64,000 nt of DNA from Mycoplana rhizolycopersici. GTDB taxonomy: Bacteria > Pseudomonadota > Alphaproteobacteria > Rhizobiales > Rhizobiaceae. Made by a program: the position numbers and the translations under genes. Of this stretch, positions 44,624-54,883 are shown piece after piece (the stretch's first letter is position 1; every line of letters begins with the position of its first letter). The notes beneath the pieces were generated by a model. That model worked only from the letters and a program-made list of their open reading frames with translations. It was not told where the DNA came from and did not search any database. Location of the stretch: assembly GCF_013378445.1 (NCBI RefSeq), contig NZ_JABXYK010000004.1:248001-312000 (forward strand), in the 5' to 3' direction.

Positions 44624-47121
44624 GTGCGGATCTCCCCTCTCGCATGGGCTCGGGAAGGGCGGAACCGTTTCAATCTGAGGGCATTGCTGACGACGAAGAC
44701 GCTTGAAAGCGCCATGGCGCCGGCGGCAATCGCAGGAGACAGCAAGATCCCGAAGGCAGGATAGAGCGCGCCCGCCGCCACGGGGATCAGGGCGACGTTG
44801 TAGCCGAACGCCCAGAAGAGGTTCTGGCGGATGTTGCGCATGGTCGCGCGGGAAACCGAGATCGCGGTCGCAACGCCACGCATGTCGCCGGCCATCAGCA
44901 CGATGTCGGCGCTTTCAATCGCCACGTCCGTGCCCGTACCGATGGCAATCCCGGTATCGGCGATTGCGAGCGCCGGCGCGTCGTTGATGCCGTCGCCGAC
45001 GAAGGCCACCTTCCTGCCGCCAGCCGAAAGCGCCTTCACGGCGTCGACCTTGCCCTCCGGGAGCACCTCCGCCATCACCCTGTCGATCCCGAGCGTCGCG
45101 GCAACGGCCTCGGCGGTGCGGCGATTGTCGCCGGTGATCATCGCAACCTCGATGCCCAGCGTCTTGAGCTGCGCGATTGCCTCCTTCGTCGTCGGCTTGA
45201 CGGGATCCGTCACGGTGAAGAGCGCGGCGAGCCTGCCGTCTATCGCGGCATAGAGGGGCGAAGCGCCGCTGGCAGCAAGCCGCTCCGCTTCACCCCTGAA
45301 CGCGGTCGGATCGAAACCGAGCGTCGACATGAAGCCGGTGGAACCGACTTCGACCTTGCGCCCCGAGACCGTTGCGGAAATGCCCTGGCCGGAGGTCGCC
45401 TGGAACGCTTCTGCCTGCGGGATTTCCAAACCTTCCGCCTTTGCAGCCTCGTGGATTGCAAGGGCGATCGGATGTTCCGAGCGGACTTCGGCTGCGGCCA
45501 CGAGCGACAACACCTCGTTTCGGGCAAAACCTTCGGCCGGTATGATCCCGGTCAGGCTCGGACGGCCGAGTGTCAGTGTGCCGGTCTTGTCGACGGCGAC
45601 GACCTCGGTCGCCTCCAATGTCTGCAGCGCCGTTCCCTGCCGGAAGAGCACGCCGAGTTCGGCTGCGCGACCGGTTCCGGTGATGATCGAGGTCGGGGTC
45701 GCAAGTCCCATGGCGCACGGGCAGGCTATGATCAGGACTGCGACGGCGGCCACGAGTGCGTGCGCCAGTGCAGGGCTGGGGCCGAACGCGAACCAGATGC
45801 CAAAGGTGACGAGTGCGACGGCGATGATCGCCGGCACGAACCATTGGGTCACGCGATCGACCAGCGCCTGGATCGGCAGCTTGGCGGCCTGTGCGTCCTC
45901 CACCATGCGGATGATCTGCGACAGCACCGTGTCCGCGCCGACGCGGGTGGCCCGGAAAGAAAAGGAGCCGGTCGTGTTCATCGTTCCGCCGGTGACGGCG
46001 TCGCCGGGCTTGCGCTCGACCGGCATCGGTTCGCCGGTGATCATGGATTCGTCGACGAAGGAGCCGCCCTCCGTCACCTCGCCGTCGACGGGCACCCGCT
46101 CCCCGGGGCGTACCAGCACGATATCGCCCGGCACGACCGATTCAAGCGGAACATCCGCCGCAGCGCCGTTCTTCACCACGCGCGCGGACGTCGCGCGCAA
46201 ACCGGCAAGGTGCCGGATTGCCTCGCCGGTGCGGCCCTTGGCCCGGGCTTCGAGGTAGCGCCCGGCAAGAATCAGGGTGACAATGACGGCGGCGGCCTCG
46301 AAGTAGACGTCGGCCGTGCCGCCCGGCAGCAGGCCAGGCGTGAAGGTAGCGACGACGGAAAAGATCCAGGCCGCCGCCGTTCCGATGACGACGAGCGCGT
46401 TCATGTCAGGTGTGCCACGCAGAAGGCTGGGAATGCCCTTGCGGAAGAAACGTGCCCCCGGTCCCGCCAGCACGATCGTTGCCAGCACGAACTGGATGAC
46501 CCGGCTTGCCTGCATGCCGATCGTTTCGTGGATATAGTGGCCGAAGGTGGGAATGGCGTGCGCACCCATTTCCATGACAAAAAGAGGCGCGGTCAGCACG
46601 GCGGCGATGACGAGCGAGCGCCGCAGGGCGCTGATTTCGCTTTCACGCCGCTCCTCGTCGGATGGTCCCTCCTCGCGATGGTCTTGCCGGACGGCGTGAT
46701 AGCCGGTCGTCTCGATCGCCGCCGCCAACGCGTCGAAGGTGACCGCACCGCGCAGATAGCGGACGCGGGCATGCCCGCTGGCAAGGTTTGCGGTGGCGTC
46801 GATGACGCCGGGAACCGCTTTCAGGGCCTTTTCGACACGCGCGATGCAGGAGGCGCATGTCATTCCCTCTACGACGAACTCGAGCGTCTCCTCTCCGACG
46901 CCATAACCGGCATCCCGCACGGCCTCTGCCACGGCCGCGATGTCAGGGGTGCCATCAAACGTCACCTCGGCCCTCTCCGTCGCGAGATTGACGGAGGCGA
47001 CGGAAACGCCCGGTACCTTCTGGATCGCTCTTTCAACGCGCCGTACGCACGAAGCGCATGTCATGTCCTCGATGGATAGCTTGATCGTCTGGGCCGCATC
47101 GGGCTCCTTGAACGTGAGCAT
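44620..47121 (-). CDS. copA: Copper-exporting P1B-type ATPase
   Basis: An 833-residue inner-membrane Cu(I) efflux pump with AAGGAG before ATG 47121. Two N-terminal heavy-metal domains carry MTCASC at residues 20-25 and about 95-100. The membrane ion motif CPC lies in [13 protein letters not shown] (about 465). The phosphorylation motif DKTGT (about 511), SEHPIA and [10 protein letters not shown] follow. In rhizobia the gene is also called actP. It leads the two-gene operon with hmrR behind a MerR-type operator. Confidence 0.95.
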   Translation of the reverse strand: MLTFKEPDAAQTIKLSIEDMTCASCVRRVERAIQKVPGVSVASVNLATERAEVTFDGTPDIAAVAEAVRDAGYGVGEETLEFVVEGMTCASCIARVEKALKAVPGVIDATANLASGHARVRYLRGAVTFDALAAAIETTGYHAVRQDHREEGPSDEERRESEISALRRSLVIAAVLTAPLFVMEMGAHAIPTFGHYIHETIGMQASRVIQFVLATIVLAGPGARFFRKGIPSLLRGTPDMNALVVIGTAAAWIFSVVATFTPGLLPGGTADVYFEAAAVIVTLILAGRYLEARAKGRTGEAIRHLAGLRATSARVVKNGAAADVPLESVVPGDIVLVRPGERVPVDGEVTEGGSFVDESMITGEPMPVERKPGDAVTGGTMNTTGSFSFRATRVGADTVLSQIIRMVEDAQAAKLPIQALVDRVTQWFVPAIIAVALVTFGIWFAFGPSPALAHALVAAVAVLIIACPCAMGLATPTSIITGTGRAAELGVLFRQGTALQTLEATEVVAVDKTGTLTLGRPSLTGIIPAEGFARNEVLSLVAAAEVRSEHPIALAIHEAAKAEGLEIPQAEAFQATSGQGISATVSGRKVEVGSTGFMSTLGFDPTAFRGEAERLAASGASPLYAAIDGRLAALFTVTDPVKPTTKEAIAQLKTLGIEVAMITGDNRRTAEAVAATLGIDRVMAEVLPEGKVDAVKALSAGGRKVAFVGDGINDAPALAIADTGIAIGTGTDVAIESADIVLMAGDMRGVATAISVSRATMRNIRQNLFWAFGYNVALIPVAAGALYPAFGILLSPAIAAGAMALSSVFVVSNALRLKRFRPSRAHARGEIRT

Positions 47122-47153
47122 GGTGCACGCTCCTTTCTTTCGATAGATCGTGC

Positions 47154-47174
47154 ACCTTCCCATGATGTCAAGGT
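47154..47174 (-). promoter_or_regulatory. CueR/HmrR-type operator of copA
   Basis: ACCTT-N11-AAGGT (21 bases overall) lies 33 bases upstream of the copA start. TTGACC and TTGACA are nearby on the minus strand as -35 elements. This is the over-long-spacer promoter arrangement that MerR proteins remodel. Confidence 0.75.
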
Positions 47175-47268
47175 CAAGCGGTTTTTGTAGTCTCGCGCTT
47201 GGAGCCTCGGGTGGATACTCCGCGCGAGGCTGCCGCCGAGCTGGCGATCCGCAATCTCTACGTTTTTA

Positions 47269-48201
47269 CTATCCAGGAGCTCCCGGCGGATCCCAATTCT
47301 GCCGAGCCGTCGCAGCGGCGAGCTCGTTCTGGAAGCACTTGATCGTGAATTCCGCGAAGCTCGACAACTGGCGACCGCGCTTGTGGATGGCATAGGGGGT
47401 GATCGTGGCCGGTTCCTGCAGCGGGCGGCGCACGATACCGGGAATGTGCGCGGTGCCGACCGAGAACTCGTCGACCAGCGCTACCCCCAGCCCCTGTTGC
47501 ACGAGACCGAGTATGGTCTGCGAGAAGCGTCCCCTGACCGTGTGACGCAGATCGATCCCCGCATCCCTGAACGGTTGCGCGAGCGTGCTGCCATAGGGAT
47601 CGCCGGGGTCGACGCCGATGACGGGATAGCGCGCGAGGTCGTGGACGGAAACCTTCTCCTGTGTGGCAAGCGCATGGCCTTCCGGCACGATCGCCAGAAG
47701 GCGTCCGCGTGCCAGCGGCTTGTTGCGTACGGCGGGGTTGTCGACCGGGGAACTCATGAAAACGACTTCGCCGTGCTCCAGCAGCAGATAGTCCAGCGTC
47801 TCCTCGATCTTCAGGATGTTGAGATCGACCCTGAGGTCCGGGAAGCGTTGACGGATGGTTCGAATGACGCGGACGGCGACGAAATTGGCGATCGACGGGG
47901 CTGAAGCAAAGGACAGCGCGAAATCATGCCCCTTCTGGAGCGACGAGACCGCCGTGTTCAGGCTCTCCATCTGGCGGTAGACGAGATTGAGCATCTCGAA
48001 AATCGTCTGCGCCTCCGCTGCCGGAACGAAAATGCCTGCCTTGCGCTCGAACAGGCGGACGCCGAGGCCGCTTTCCGCATGCTTCAACAGCCTGCTGATG
48101 CCGGGTGCTGAAACGTGAAGGAGATCCGCAGCCCCCTGGATGGTGCCGGCGATCATCACCGCCCGGATGACTTCGATCTGCCTGAGTGTCAGCTCCTTCA
48201 T
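47269..48201 (-). CDS. LysR-type regulator at the end of the pca-quiC operon
   Basis: A 310-residue LysR protein (HTH TLRQIEVIRAVMIAGTIQGA followed by ADLLHVSAPGISRLLKHAES). It starts only 6 bases after the quiC stop on the same strand, so it is probably co-transcribed with pcaDCHGB-quiC. It is not PcaQ, which is divergent at the other end. A candidate ligand is dehydroshikimate or quinate; this is inference from position. Confidence 0.87.
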   Translation of the reverse strand: MKELTLRQIEVIRAVMIAGTIQGAADLLHVSAPGISRLLKHAESGLGVRLFERKAGIFVPAAEAQTIFEMLNLVYRQMESLNTAVSSLQKGHDFALSFASAPSIANFVAVRVIRTIRQRFPDLRVDLNILKIEETLDYLLLEHGEVVFMSSPVDNPAVRNKPLARGRLLAIVPEGHALATQEKVSVHDLARYPVIGVDPGDPYGSTLAQPFRDAGIDLRHTVRGRFSQTILGLVQQGLGVALVDEFSVGTAHIPGIVRRPLQEPATITPYAIHKRGRQLSSFAEFTIKCFQNELAAATARQNWDPPGAPG

Positions 48202-48207
48202 CGCGCG

Positions 48208-50106
48208 CTATCGCTTTGGCATGCCCTCCGGCCGCAGCAATCTTCTTTGCGCGGCGATGCGGAACGGGGCGTTCATTGCGCCATAGCCGTTATAGGCGCC
48301 GCGCCGCTCGACGATTTCGAAGAAGAATCCTTCGCCAAAGGTGCGGCTGTAGATCTGGAAGTACTCGCCATTGTCGTCGCGGTCGTAGAGGATGCTTGCC
48401 TCCCGAAGAGCGTCGGAGAAGGCCGGTTCCAGACCAAAACGCGCTTCGAGGTCGTCGTAGTAGTTGCGCGAGATCGGCAGGGCATGGAAATCCAGCGCCG
48501 CCAGCGCGCGTGCGGTGGCAAATATGTCGTCGGTGGTGAAGGCGATGTGCTGGATGCTGGAGCCGAAGCCCTCCGCCAGGAACTTGCCGGCAAAGGTCTT
48601 GCGGCTGTCGGCGCCGTTCATCGTCAGGCGAAAGCCGTTCGCCGAAAGGCTTTCGATGGCCTGGCTGCGGACCAGGCCACCCGGATCGACGACGTCGACC
48701 ATCGGCGTCCGCCGCGTTTCGAAAATCGAGGTATAGAAAAGAAGCCAGGTCAGCATCTCGTCGTAGTGGGTCGTCTGCGCGAGATGATCGATCCGCTTCA
48801 ATCCGGCGTCTCCCTCGCCCGGATCGTCCACGGATACGAACTCGGTTTCCCATATCGAGGCGAGCGCCGGTGAGTCGTCGAGGAAATAGATGACGCCGTT
48901 GCCGACGCCCTGGATCGCCGGAACGGCAATCTCACCGGGACGGCGCGGCTCGGAGAAAACAGGCGCGTCGAGTGCTGCGGCGCGCACGAGGGCATCCTGC
49001 GCGTTTTCCACCTTCATGCCGTAGGCATAGGCATTCGTACCATGCACGAAATAGGAGGATCCCGCGAAGCTGTCGCCGGAATCGTCGGAATTTACGACGA
49101 TGCGGATGTCCGCCTGCGTGTAGAGATCGACGTTGCGGTTGCGATGTCGCGCCGTTTTCCGGAAGCCGAGCGACCTGAGCAAGGTCACGAGGTGATCCTT
49201 TTCCGTCTCAGCCGTCGTGAATTCGACGAAGGACACGCCGCTGGTCTGGATGCGATCGGGCATGGGTGGCACGTCGATGCGGATATCCGGTTCGAGGCGC
49301 CGGACCTGGTCCATCACATAGACCAGTGAGCGATGGCCGTCTTCGGCAAGCGCGCGGGCGGAGCCGCCGCGGAACTGGTCGTTGAAGATCTCGAGCGAAA
49401 GCGGGCCGTCATAGCCGGTTGCGGCAACCGCACGCATGAAATCGACGACCGGCAGGTCGCCTTCGCCCGGCATGTTGCGGAAATGGCGGCTCCAATAGAG
49501 CAGGTCCATGTCGATCAGCGGCGCATCCGCCAACTGGACGATGAAGATCTTGTCGCCTGGAATGGAGCGGATGGAATTGACGTCGATTTTGCGCGAAAGC
49601 GTATGGAAGGAATCGAGGATCAGGCCGACATTTCGATGATCGGCGCGGCGGACGATTTCCCAGGCGTCGCGGTGGTCGTTGATGTGGCGTCCCCATGCCA
49701 GTGCCTCGTAACCGACGCGCACACCGTGTTTGGCTGCCAGTTCGCCCAATTGATGGAAATCGGCCGCGGCACGATCGATCCCGCCGAGCGAAATCGGAGA
49801 CACGTTCGAGCAGATCAGCATCAGATCAGTCCCGAGTTCTCCCATGATGTCGAACTTGCGCTCCGCGCGCTCGAATGCGCGGGCGCGGTGCGGCTCCGGC
49901 ATGCCTTCGAAATCGCGAAACGGCTGGAAAAGCGTGATCTCCAGCCCAAAGTCCCGCGCCATCTGCGCCACTTCGCGCGGCGAGGCATCGTAGGTCAGGA
50001 AATCGTTTTCGAAGATCTCGACGCCGCTGAAGCCAGCCTTGGCAATGGCTGCCATCTTGTCCGGGAATTCTCCGCTGATGGATACCGTCGCAATCGAAGT
50101 CCGCAC
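48208..50106 (-). CDS. quiC: 3-Dehydroshikimate dehydratase, fused to an HPPD-like domain
   Basis: A 632-residue two-domain enzyme starting at GTG 50106 after GGAGGAGAGACACG. Residues 1 to about 280 are a xylose-isomerase-type TIM barrel (TVSISGEFPDKMAAIAKAGF, HGVRVGYEALAWGRHINDH, VGLILDSFHTLSR). The rest is a VOC/4-hydroxyphenylpyruvate dioxygenase-like part (SIQHIAFTTDDIFATARALA, GEGFFFEIVERRGAYNGYGA). This length and fusion match the QuiC dehydratases of pseudomonads. It dehydrates 3-dehydroshikimate to protocatechuate, the substrate of the neighbouring PcaGH. It is 53 bases after pcaB. Confidence 0.9.
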   Translation of the reverse strand: MRTSIATVSISGEFPDKMAAIAKAGFSGVEIFENDFLTYDASPREVAQMARDFGLEITLFQPFRDFEGMPEPHRARAFERAERKFDIMGELGTDLMLICSNVSPISLGGIDRAAADFHQLGELAAKHGVRVGYEALAWGRHINDHRDAWEIVRRADHRNVGLILDSFHTLSRKIDVNSIRSIPGDKIFIVQLADAPLIDMDLLYWSRHFRNMPGEGDLPVVDFMRAVAATGYDGPLSLEIFNDQFRGGSARALAEDGHRSLVYVMDQVRRLEPDIRIDVPPMPDRIQTSGVSFVEFTTAETEKDHLVTLLRSLGFRKTARHRNRNVDLYTQADIRIVVNSDDSGDSFAGSSYFVHGTNAYAYGMKVENAQDALVRAAALDAPVFSEPRRPGEIAVPAIQGVGNGVIYFLDDSPALASIWETEFVSVDDPGEGDAGLKRIDHLAQTTHYDEMLTWLLFYTSIFETRRTPMVDVVDPGGLVRSQAIESLSANGFRLTMNGADSRKTFAGKFLAEGFGSSIQHIAFTTDDIFATARALAALDFHALPISRNYYDDLEARFGLEPAFSDALREASILYDRDDNGEYFQIYSRTFGEGFFFEIVERRGAYNGYGAMNAPFRIAAQRRLLRPEGMPKR

Positions 50107-50159
50107 CGTGTCTCTCCTCCTGATGCAAGCGTTCGCATTTGGCCGCGATCCTGCAGAAA

Positions 50160-51218
50160 CTACTTGCTTTTTCCCAGTTGTTCGATTTGGCCGAGCAATC
50201 GCAGCGAAGTCAACAGGGCGACGCCTGTGGCCGCTGTCATCTGCGGAAGGACGAGCCATTCGAGCGTCCAGGCGGCGCCCGAGCGTTCCTGCTCGTGCAC
50301 CAGCGCCTGGTGCATCGCGCCAAGCTGCGCCGCATTGAAGCGCGCGAGTGTCACGAGAACCTCCGCCGAAACGGGGTTCTGCTTGTGCGGCATGGCGGAT
50401 GAGCCGCCGCCGCCGGAAATCCGGATCTCGCTGCCCATCTCCGCAAGTAAGGCCACATCCTGCCCGAACTTCCCAAGGCTGCCGGTGACCAGCGAAAGCA
50501 GGCCGGCGAATTCGGCGAGCGTGTCGCGCTGGCTGTGCCATTGCGACCGGTCGGCAAGTCCGAGTCGGGTGGCCAGCGCGGCGCGCACGGCTGGCCCGTT
50601 ATCCTCGAGCTTTTCCAGTGTACCTGCGGCGCCACCGAACTGGACGGCGAAACCGTGCACGGCGAAATCGGCAAGTCGGGCGGCTGTCCGCTCAAGCGGT
50701 GCGCGCCAGGCGCAGATCCGGTCGAAGACGGTGATCGGGATCGCGGCCTGCATGCGGGTATAGCCCATGAGAGGCCGCTGCCCGTCCCGTTCCGAAAGGG
50801 TGGCGAGACCGGCGACAGTAGCCGCCAGCCTTCCTGCAAGGATATCCGTCGCCGCCTTCAGGCGCAGCACGAGGCTCGTGTCCATCGCATCCTGGCTTGT
50901 GGCGCCGAAATGCACCTTCTCCCGTGCGGGAGCGGCGACCGCCTGACGCATCTGCCGAACCAGTTCCGGGATAACGACCCCGTCCTTCGACACGCCGGTC
51001 TTAAGCGCCGCGATGTCCGGTGCGAAGACGGAGAGCCCCTCAATAATGGCGTTTGCGTCGTCCTTTGCGAGGATGCCGCAGTCTGCCTCGGCCTGAGCCA
51101 GCGCGGTTTCGAAACGGATCATCGCAGCGATGTCCGCCTCCGCCGAAAAGAGCGACGAAATCTCGTCGTCGCCCAGAAGGCCGGACAGGAAGGGATGCTC
51201 GAAGGGGGTAAGGCTCAT
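50160..51218 (-). CDS. pcaB: 3-Carboxy-cis,cis-muconate cycloisomerase
   Basis: A 352-residue fumarase/aspartase-superfamily enzyme that cyclises beta-carboxymuconate to gamma-carboxymuconolactone. HFGATSQDAMDTSLVLRL, the His-containing QWHSQRDTLAEF and the signature loop SEIRISGGGGSSAMPHKQNP with the catalytic Ser are present. At 352 residues it is shorter than the about 450 of pseudomonad PcaB but usual for rhizobia. It starts 6 bases after pcaG. Confidence 0.94.
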   Translation of the reverse strand: MSLTPFEHPFLSGLLGDDEISSLFSAEADIAAMIRFETALAQAEADCGILAKDDANAIIEGLSVFAPDIAALKTGVSKDGVVIPELVRQMRQAVAAPAREKVHFGATSQDAMDTSLVLRLKAATDILAGRLAATVAGLATLSERDGQRPLMGYTRMQAAIPITVFDRICAWRAPLERTAARLADFAVHGFAVQFGGAAGTLEKLEDNGPAVRAALATRLGLADRSQWHSQRDTLAEFAGLLSLVTGSLGKFGQDVALLAEMGSEIRISGGGGSSAMPHKQNPVSAEVLVTLARFNAAQLGAMHQALVHEQERSGAAWTLEWLVLPQMTAATGVALLTSLRLLGQIEQLGKSK

Positions 51219-51224
51219 GATCGT

Positions 51225-51845
51225 TCAGATATCGAAGAATACCGTTTCGACCTCGCCCTGAAGGCGAATGTCGAAGCGATAGGTGTTGTCGCCTTCCTTC
51301 CTGGCGATCAGCGTGGGGACGCGGACCTTGTGTTCGATGCGGGCGAGAATCGGATCTTCGGCGTTTGCTGTCTCTTCCTCCGGAAAGTACATCCGCGTGT
51401 GAAGCCCGATATTGATGCCGCGCGCAACGATCCAGAAAGTCACGTGCGGGGCCATCCAGCGGCCATCCTTGAAAGGCACGCGGCCGGGCTTGATCGTCTC
51501 GAAGACGAATTCGCCCGTGTCCATGTCCCCGGGCGAACGGCCCCAGCCGACGAAGTTCGGATCGGCGGCGCCACGCGTCTCGCTCGGGCTGTTGTAGAAT
51601 CCGGCGTCGTCGGCCTGCCAGATCTCCACCAGAGCGTCCTTCAGGGCGTAGCCGCCGCCGTCGTAGACAGTCCCGCGAATGGTGATGCGCTGGCCGCGCG
51701 TCTGCTCGTTGTAGAGGGCACCGGAGCCCAGGTCCTTCTCGAAGATGCCGTGAATGCCGACGAAATTCGGCGTGCAGCCGATATGCACGTAGGGACCTGC
51801 GGTCTGCGAGGCGCTTTCCTTGAGGTAGCCGAGCGGTTGAACCAT
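51225..51845 (-). CDS. pcaG: Protocatechuate 3,4-dioxygenase alpha subunit
   Basis: A 206-residue alpha subunit of the non-heme Fe(III) ring-cleaving dioxygenase. It has QTAGPYVHIG, ALVEIWQADDAGFYNSPSET, PNFVGWGRSP and WMAPHVTFWIVARGINIGLH, the standard alpha-chain core. It lacks the iron-binding His/Tyr set that lies in the beta chain. It starts one base after the pcaH stop. Confidence 0.95.
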   Translation of the reverse strand: MVQPLGYLKESASQTAGPYVHIGCTPNFVGIHGIFEKDLGSGALYNEQTRGQRITIRGTVYDGGGYALKDALVEIWQADDAGFYNSPSETRGAADPNFVGWGRSPGDMDTGEFVFETIKPGRVPFKDGRWMAPHVTFWIVARGINIGLHTRMYFPEEETANAEDPILARIEHKVRVPTLIARKEGDNTYRFDIRLQGEVETVFFDI

Positions 51846-51846
51846 G

Positions 51847-52587
51847 TCAGTTGCCCTCCGGGCGGTTCTCGAAAAAGGTGGAGCGGCGGCCTCTGAGGAC
51901 GATGTCGAACTTGTAGGCGCGCATGTCCATCGGAATGGCGGCGTTCATGTCGAGCGGTGCGATCAGTTGGCGGATGGCGTCTTCGTCGGGGATCGTTTTC
52001 ACGATCGGACACTTCCAGATCAGCGGGTCGCCCTCGAAATACATCTGCGTGATCAGCCGCTGCTGGAAGCCGTGGCCGAAGATCGAGAAGTGGATGTGCG
52101 CCGGACGCCAGTCGTTGACACCGTTCGGCCAGGGATAGGGACCCGGCTGGATGGTCTTGAACCAATAATAGCCGTTCTCGTCCGTGATCGTGCGGCCGAC
52201 CCCGCCGAAATTCGGATCGACCGGGGCAAGATAGGTTTCCTTCTTGTGGCGGTAGCGGCCGCCGGCATTGGCCTGCCAGAATTCGACCAGCGCCCCGTCG
52301 ACGCCGCGCCCGCTTTCGTCAAGCACGCGGCCGTGCACGAGAATGCGCGGTCCGATCGGCATTTCGCCCGGGCGGGCATAGTTCAGGATGAGGTCGTTAT
52401 CCAGCGGATTGAGCATGCCGTGGCCGAAGACCGGGCCGGTGATCTCGCTCTTCGTGCCTTCCAGGGAAATCAGCGCGCGCTGCGGCGAACGCAGCACCGT
52501 CGTCTTGTACCAGGGCGTAAAGGCCGGGGGCTGCATCTCGCGATCGCGCGCGAAAAATGGCCCCGTCTCGGGCGGTCGGTTGCTCAT
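51847..52587 (-). CDS. pcaH: Protocatechuate 3,4-dioxygenase beta subunit
   Basis: A 246-residue beta subunit that holds the ferric iron. The ligands are visible as Tyr in [11 protein letters not shown], Tyr in PGPYPW and two His in [32 protein letters not shown] is the diagnostic core. Together with PcaG it opens protocatechuate to beta-carboxy-cis,cis-muconate. It overlaps pcaC by 4 bases (ATGA). Confidence 0.96.
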   Translation of the reverse strand: MSNRPPETGPFFARDREMQPPAFTPWYKTTVLRSPQRALISLEGTKSEITGPVFGHGMLNPLDNDLILNYARPGEMPIGPRILVHGRVLDESGRGVDGALVEFWQANAGGRYRHKKETYLAPVDPNFGGVGRTITDENGYYWFKTIQPGPYPWPNGVNDWRPAHIHFSIFGHGFQQRLITQMYFEGDPLIWKCPIVKTIPDEDAIRQLIAPLDMNAAIPMDMRAYKFDIVLRGRRSTFFENRPEGN

Positions 52588-53003
52588 CCCTTGTTCTCCT
52601 CCTGGGAATTATTGGCGCGGAGTTCGGCCAGTGCAAGCTTTGCGATCTTGAAGGCATGATTGGCCGCCGGTACGCCGGCATAGATGGCCACATGCATCAG
52701 CGCCTCGCGGATATCCTCCTCGGTCGCGCCGGTATTGGCGGTCGCCCGCACATGCATGGCCACTTCGTCGTCCTGGCCGAGTGCCGCCAGAAGCGCGATG
52801 GTGACGATCGAACGTTCACGCTTGGTCCATTGCGTGCCCGACCAGACGGTGCCCCATGCGGACTCCGTGATCAGCGTCTGGAACGGCTGGTCGAAGGCGG
52901 TCGCCTGCGCGCTGGCCCGGTCCACATGGGCATCGCCCAGAACGGAGCGGCGCGTCTCCATGCCTTTGGCATAGCGTTCGCTTGGCGCTGCGGGTTGGTT
53001 CAT
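52584..53003 (-). CDS. pcaC: 4-Carboxymuconolactone decarboxylase
   Basis: A 139-residue all-helical AhpD-like-fold enzyme converting gamma-carboxymuconolactone to the enol-lactone. [40 protein letters not shown] and [19 protein letters not shown] are typical. It is a separate gene here, not fused to pcaD as in some Gram-positive bacteria. It starts 3 bases after pcaD. Confidence 0.94.
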   Translation of the reverse strand: MNQPAAPSERYAKGMETRRSVLGDAHVDRASAQATAFDQPFQTLITESAWGTVWSGTQWTKRERSIVTIALLAALGQDDEVAMHVRATANTGATEEDIREALMHVAIYAGVPAANHAFKIAKLALAELRANNSQEENKG

Positions 53004-53006
53004 GGC

Positions 53007-53804
53007 TCAGGACTCCGGCAAGGTTTTCAGGAAGGCCCCCACGGCTGCGGCGTAGGCTGCGGGCTGTTCGATGCAGGGGATGTGGCCGCAGCCCTCGATC
53101 ACCGCGAAACTGCTGCCGGGCACGAGACCGGCCAGCGACCGCACCAGGGCAGGCGGGGTGGAGCCGTCCTGGTCGCCGACGACGCAGAGCGTTGGTACCG
53201 CGATTTTGGTAGCGGCATCGGTGTAGTCCGCATCGCGGATCGCTGCACAGGTGCCGCAATACCCCTCGACCGGCTGTCGGACGAGCATGTTGCGGCAACC
53301 GGCGTAAACGGCGTTGTCCGGTAGTCGGAAGGACGGCGTGAACCAGCGCTCCATGATGGGGTCGACCATGCCGCCGAGGCCATCCTTCAGGATGGCGGCA
53401 ATCCGGTCGTTCCACATGTCCGCAGAGCCGATCTTGTGGGCTGTGTTGGAGAGAACCAGCGCCCGGACGAGATCGGCCCGTTTCGCATGGATCGCCTGCG
53501 CGATGAGGCCGCCGACGGAAAGGCCCCAGATCACCGCGTCTCCCACCTTGAGATGATCGAGCAGCGCGATCAGGTCGTCTGCATGGGTCCCGATCGCATA
53601 GGGCGGCGTACCTATGTCGGAAAGGCCGTGGCCGCGCTTGTCGTGCAGCACGTATGCGTAGCCGTCGCCCAGCGCCGCCATGACCGGCTCCCAGATGCGG
53701 AAATCCGTGCCCAGCGAATTGATGAAGGCGATGACGGGCTTGCCTTCGCCGATGCCGATCGCGCGATAGTGGATCGCCGCGTCGCGGACCTTCAAAAATC
53801 TCAT
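53007..53804 (-). CDS. pcaD: 3-Oxoadipate enol-lactonase
   Basis: A 265-residue alpha/beta hydrolase with the nucleophile elbow GLSVGGLIAQ, HDKRGHGLS, a catalytic Asp near VVGDQDGSTP and His in EGCGHIPCIEQP. It opens the beta-ketoadipate enol-lactone to beta-ketoadipate. It is the first gene of the operon, divergent from pcaQ with an 87-base gap. Confidence 0.95.
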   Translation of the reverse strand: MRFLKVRDAAIHYRAIGIGEGKPVIAFINSLGTDFRIWEPVMAALGDGYAYVLHDKRGHGLSDIGTPPYAIGTHADDLIALLDHLKVGDAVIWGLSVGGLIAQAIHAKRADLVRALVLSNTAHKIGSADMWNDRIAAILKDGLGGMVDPIMERWFTPSFRLPDNAVYAGCRNMLVRQPVEGYCGTCAAIRDADYTDAATKIAVPTLCVVGDQDGSTPPALVRSLAGLVPGSSFAVIEGCGHIPCIEQPAAYAAAVGAFLKTLPES

Positions 53805-53877
53805 CGGTCAATCTCCTCTTGAACGACATATTGCAATGGTGAAACGGTTAAGTAAAATGAGATTTTTCCCTATAGAG

Positions 53878-53893
53878 ATAACCTGCAAGTTAT
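53878..53893. promoter_or_regulatory. Candidate PcaQ box
   Basis: ATAACC-TGCA-AGTTAT agrees at most positions with the ATAACC-N4-GGTTAA element described for PcaQ in rhizobia, and is itself the inverted repeat ATAAC-N6-GTTAT. It lies in the pcaD/pcaQ gap and overlaps the pcaQ start codon, which suggests autorepression. A separate GGTTAA occurs at 53846. Confidence 0.65.
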
Positions 53894-54833
53894 GGTTCTG
53901 CCGGTCGATCCCCGCATCAAATTTCGCCATCTGCAGTGTTTCGTGGAGGTGGCGCGCCAGAAGAGCGTCAACAGGGCGGCAGCCACGCTGCATGTCAGCC
54001 AGCCGGCGGTGACGAAGACCATTCGGGAACTGGAGGAGATTCTCGGCATCGTCCTGTTCGAGCGGGAGGGGCGGGGGATTCGCACCAGCAGCCACGGCGA
54101 GGTGTTCCTGCGGCACGCGGCGGCGACATTGACGGCACTTCGCCAGGCGGTCGATTCGGTGTCGTACGAGATGGCCCGCTCCGCACCTCCGGTTCGCATC
54201 GGCGCCTTGCCGACTGTCTCCGTTCGCATCATGCCCAAGGCGATGGCGCACTTTCTCGCCGAGGGCGCCGGCAGCCCGGTCAAGATCGTCACCGGCGAGA
54301 ACGCGGTCTTGATCGAGCAGCTGCGCGTGGGCGAACTCGATCTCGTCGTCGGGCGCCTGGCGTCTCCGGAAAAGATGACCGGCCTCGTTTTTGAGCATCT
54401 ATATTCCGAACAGGTGCGCTTTGTCGTCCGGGCCGGTCACCCGCTGCTGGCAGCCGGTGTATCCGTGTTCGACAGGCTGCGGGAATTTCCGGTCCTGTTG
54501 CCGACACGCAATTCGGTGATCCGCCCGATTGTCGAGCAGTACCTGATCGCCAATGGTGTGCCGGCGTTGCCGACACAGATCGAGACCGTGTCGGATGCGT
54601 TCGGGCGCGCCTTCCTGCGTATCAGCGACGCGGTCTGGATCATCTCCGAAGGCGTCGTCGCCGCCGATATCGCCGATGGTGTGCTGGCGGCCCTGCCGAT
54701 GGAGACGACGGATACGCGCGGCCCGGTGGGGCTGACGATGCGCGCCGACACGCTGCCTTCCCTGCCGCTGACGCTGCTAATCCAGGCTATCCGCGCGGTG
54801 TCCGCGGAGGCGAGGCCCGCCTTGCGGATGTGA
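53892..54833 (+). CDS. pcaQ: LysR-type activator of the protocatechuate operon
   Basis: A 313-residue LysR protein. Its N-terminus RIKFRHLQCFVEVARQKSVN with RAAATLHVSQPAVTKTIREL is typical of PcaQ. The ligand in rhizobia is beta-carboxymuconate and gamma-carboxymuconolactone. It is divergent from pcaD, as in Agrobacterium and Sinorhizobium. The ATG has no strong ribosome site and overlaps a PcaQ-like box. Confidence 0.93.
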   Translation: MVLPVDPRIKFRHLQCFVEVARQKSVNRAAATLHVSQPAVTKTIRELEEILGIVLFEREGRGIRTSSHGEVFLRHAAATLTALRQAVDSVSYEMARSAPPVRIGALPTVSVRIMPKAMAHFLAEGAGSPVKIVTGENAVLIEQLRVGELDLVVGRLASPEKMTGLVFEHLYSEQVRFVVRAGHPLLAAGVSVFDRLREFPVLLPTRNSVIRPIVEQYLIANGVPALPTQIETVSDAFGRAFLRISDAVWIISEGVVAADIADGVLAALPMETTDTRGPVGLTMRADTLPSLPLTLLIQAIRAVSAEARPALRM

Positions 54834-54883
54834 GGCGTGCACCGCATCCTCGTTTCGTGAACAAAAAATGCGAAGGCCGGACG

